Assembly: GCA_021201535.1 (NCBI GenBank) | Contig: JAJQEU010000046.1 | Location: 1 to 32,533, forward strand | Length of the DNA stretch: 32,533 nt | Reading direction: 5' to 3' | Source: Clostridiales bacterium | GTDB lineage: Bacteria; Bacillota; Clostridia; Lachnospirales; Lachnospiraceae | Shown: positions 31,201 through 32,533 of the stretch, piece by piece | How positions within the stretch are numbered: position 1 is the first letter of the stretch | Layout: each line of letters begins with the position of its first letter | The notes under the pieces: generated by a model | The model's input: the letters and a program-made list of their open reading frames with translations, nothing else | What the model was told of the DNA's origin: nothing | Databases searched by the model: none | Position numbers and translations under genes: made by a program

Positions 31201-31354
31201 GCTCCACCTCCAGATTCCTTCTGAAGGTCTAAGTACCCACAGGAAGCGCATTCCGATTTTCATTCAAATCAATCAAAAAAAATTTGCGGATCTCAGATTG
31301 CCGCGTGAGGCATTCCTGCATTCGTCCAATTTTCTTATGCAGATACAAGCATAG

Positions 31355-31397
31355 AAAAAGGCCTGCCAGACATCCCACAAAGGACAGCCAGCAGGCC
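31355..31397 (-). terminator. Terminator of the XRE/ImmA-type gene
   Basis: Arms GGCCTGC (31360-31366) and GCAGGCC (31391-31397) pair; on the minus strand the hairpin is followed by TTTTT (31355-31359). The rest of 31201-31434 holds no recognisable gene. Confidence 0.7.
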
Positions 31398-31434
31398 ACT
31401 CTCAATCATATTCTGCTACAAACCATTCAAAGTC

Positions 31435-32061
31435 TTACTTCATCCGCTTCTTAAGCTCCGCCACCGGCGTCATATTCTGGTTGATGATCATATACGGCCT
31501 GTCATTCACCAGCCCGTTCATCCCGGAAAAAGCATCATTGTCAATGTCGCAGAAATACACCAGAATCCCTTTATTCTCCAGCAGCTCCACCAGATTCCCC
31601 ACCGGACCGAATTCCGCGATTCCAAGATACCTCCGCATGGCAACAGCATCCTGCTCCGGATCCTCATGCAGTTCCACCCTGTGGCTGTCCGGCGCATCCG
31701 GCAGCACCTCGCCCCCAAGGATATCCACCGTCTGGTAAAAACGGTTCAGATACTCCTCCACGGACGCCTTGATATACTCCTGCTGCTTCTCCGGCAGCTT
31801 GCTGTTCTTGCGTACGGCGGAGCCGCATGCTGGGCAGAACTCCCCGTGCGTAAATACCAGGTTTTCATCCCGGTTCACGAGGAAATCCGAAACCCGAACA
31901 TCAAGAGCCTTCGCCAGGGACTTGATCACGTCCATTCCCGGCTTCCTCTCGCCCTCTTCATAATACGTAATTGACATCGGACTGACGCCCACCAAAGAGG
32001 CCAGTTCCTTCTTCGTCATGTTCTTTTTCAGACGATAAAATTTCAAATTCTTATGAAACAT
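31435..32061 (-). CDS. XRE-family regulator with truncated ImmA/IrrE-like domain
   Basis: 208 residues from the ATG at 32061. NLKFYRLKKNMTKKELASLVGVSPMSITYYEEGERKPG is a Cro/CI-type helix-turn-helix. The rest follows the start of the M78 (ImmA/IrrE) layout, ending near RPYMIINQNMTPVAELKKRMK. Full-length relatives continue into the zinc protease motif HExxH soon after this point. Here a stop comes first, and the following bases contain no HExxH in any obvious frame. It may act only as a repressor, or be a decayed gene of the former element. The longer frame to 32214 has no convincing start. FCPACGS is a lone cysteine pair. Confidence 0.75.
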   Translation of the reverse strand: MFHKNLKFYRLKKNMTKKELASLVGVSPMSITYYEEGERKPGMDVIKSLAKALDVRVSDFLVNRDENLVFTHGEFCPACGSAVRKNSKLPEKQQEYIKASVEEYLNRFYQTVDILGGEVLPDAPDSHRVELHEDPEQDAVAMRRYLGIAEFGPVGNLVELLENKGILVYFCDIDNDAFSGMNGLVNDRPYMIINQNMTPVAELKKRMK

Positions 32062-32190
32062 CTCACCACTCTCCGCTTCGCTTCGGTCGGCGCTAAACGG
32101 ACGTCCACTGGACGTCCAGCGCCCTTCCTTGTTTATCTTATACCAGTTTTTGAAGAAAAGTAAACAGGTTTTATGTGCGTTTTCAATAAA

Positions 32191-32230
32191 AATAAGGCCT
32201 GTCGGCATTTTCAAAAACCGTCAGGCCACA
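32191..32230 (-). terminator. Terminator after the HxlR gene
   Basis: GGCCTGTCGG (32196-32205) pairs with CCGTCAGGCC (32218-32227), 9 of 10 positions. On the minus strand the stem is followed by TTATTTTTA. Confidence 0.75.
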
Positions 32231-32237
32231 TTATTAT

Positions 32238-32533
32238 TTAACAACTCTTTTCCAAACTTTCCTTATAAGCCGTCCCCCACGCCTCCATAGCGTCAAGGAT
32301 GGGGTTCATTGACTTCCCCAATTCACTGAGAGAATACTCTACTCTCGGCGGAACCTCAGCATAAACAGTACGAATCACAATCCCATCATCTTCCATAGAC
32401 CGCAGGCTGTCTGTCAATACCTTCTGACTGATTCCCTCCAAATCGCGCCGCAGTTCATTAAACCTCCAGGGACGGGAACGCAGGTTTCGCAATATCAGCA
32501 GCTTCCATTTACTTCCTATCAATTCAACCGTCG
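32238..32533 (-). CDS. HxlR-family transcriptional regulator (partial, runs off the right edge)
   Basis: About 98 residues are visible and the frame stays open to the window edge (TVELIGSKWKLLIL). ELIGSKWKLLILRNL, RFNELRRDLEGISQKVLTDSLR and YSLSELGKSMNPILDAMEAWG are the HxlR winged-helix signature. The missing N-terminus usually has a redox-sensitive Cys (CP motif), which would lie outside the window. Target genes are unknown; HxlR regulators are commonly divergent from the gene they control, which would be to the right. Confidence 0.92.
   Translation of the reverse strand, partial: TVELIGSKWKLLILRNLRSRPWRFNELRRDLEGISQKVLTDSLRSMEDDGIVIRTVYAEVPPRVEYSLSELGKSMNPILDAMEAWGTAYKESLEKSC

Overview
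The window most likely comes from an anaerobic Firmicute, probably a gut Clostridia/Lachnospiraceae-type bacterium. Indicators are an Rrf2 regulator with cluster-type cysteines, radical-SAM enzymes including an anaerobic sulfatase activator, assimilatory AprAB, strong AGGAGG ribosome sites, Gram-positive style lipoproteins and a small CC-motif protein. Taxonomy is inferred from gene types and base composition only. Almost every gene is on the minus strand, so transcription runs from high to low coordinates.

Region A (1-10,930). A partial lipoprotein with a clean promoter/operator lies at the left edge, followed by an Rrf2 regulator. Next comes a nine-gene operon read metK - radical SAM - ABC permease - ABC ATPase - ABC binding lipoprotein - SDR - NifH-like - NifD-like - NifK-like. 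The last three are a complete nitrogenase-superfamily reductase, but the NifD-like subunit has lost two of the three P-cluster cysteines and the cofactor histidine. No nifB/E/N is present. With a sulfonate-type importer, a SAM synthetase and a sulfur-assimilation island next door, the best guess is a reductase that releases sulfur or a methylthio group from an imported organosulfur compound. The nearest functional precedent is methylthio-alkane reductase. The substrate is not determined by the sequence. This is the strongest candidate for an undescribed system.

Region B (11,041-12,576). A DUF4143-type AAA ATPase sits between 40-bp direct repeats, one of which is the 3' end of the neighbouring LacI-family gene. 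It looks like an inserted cassette.

Region C (12,551-17,190). A LacI-family regulator and a second SsuABC-type transporter, preceded by a control region with LacI-like palindromes and long inverted repeats.

Region D (17,191-27,254). A sulfate-ester/sulfate assimilation operon read JAMM protease - cytoplasmic arylsulfatase - AprA - AprB-type ferredoxin - CysD - CysN - small Cys-rich protein - PLP sulfhydrylase-type enzyme - CC-motif miniprotein - anaerobic sulfatase-maturating enzyme. Together these could desulfate an imported ester, activate sulfate to APS, reduce APS to sulfite, and fix sulfide or a thiol into an amino acid. Sulfite reductase is not in the window. A MET-box-like palindrome precedes the operon and a LysR regulator lies upstream.

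Region E (27,250-32,533). A decaying accessory region: a gutted second DUF4143 ATPase, an activase/ThiF chimeric remnant, the LysR gene, a 26-bp tandem repeat, an XRE/KilA-N pair with its own operator, a broken serine recombinase, a truncated XRE/ImmA-type protein and a partial HxlR regulator.
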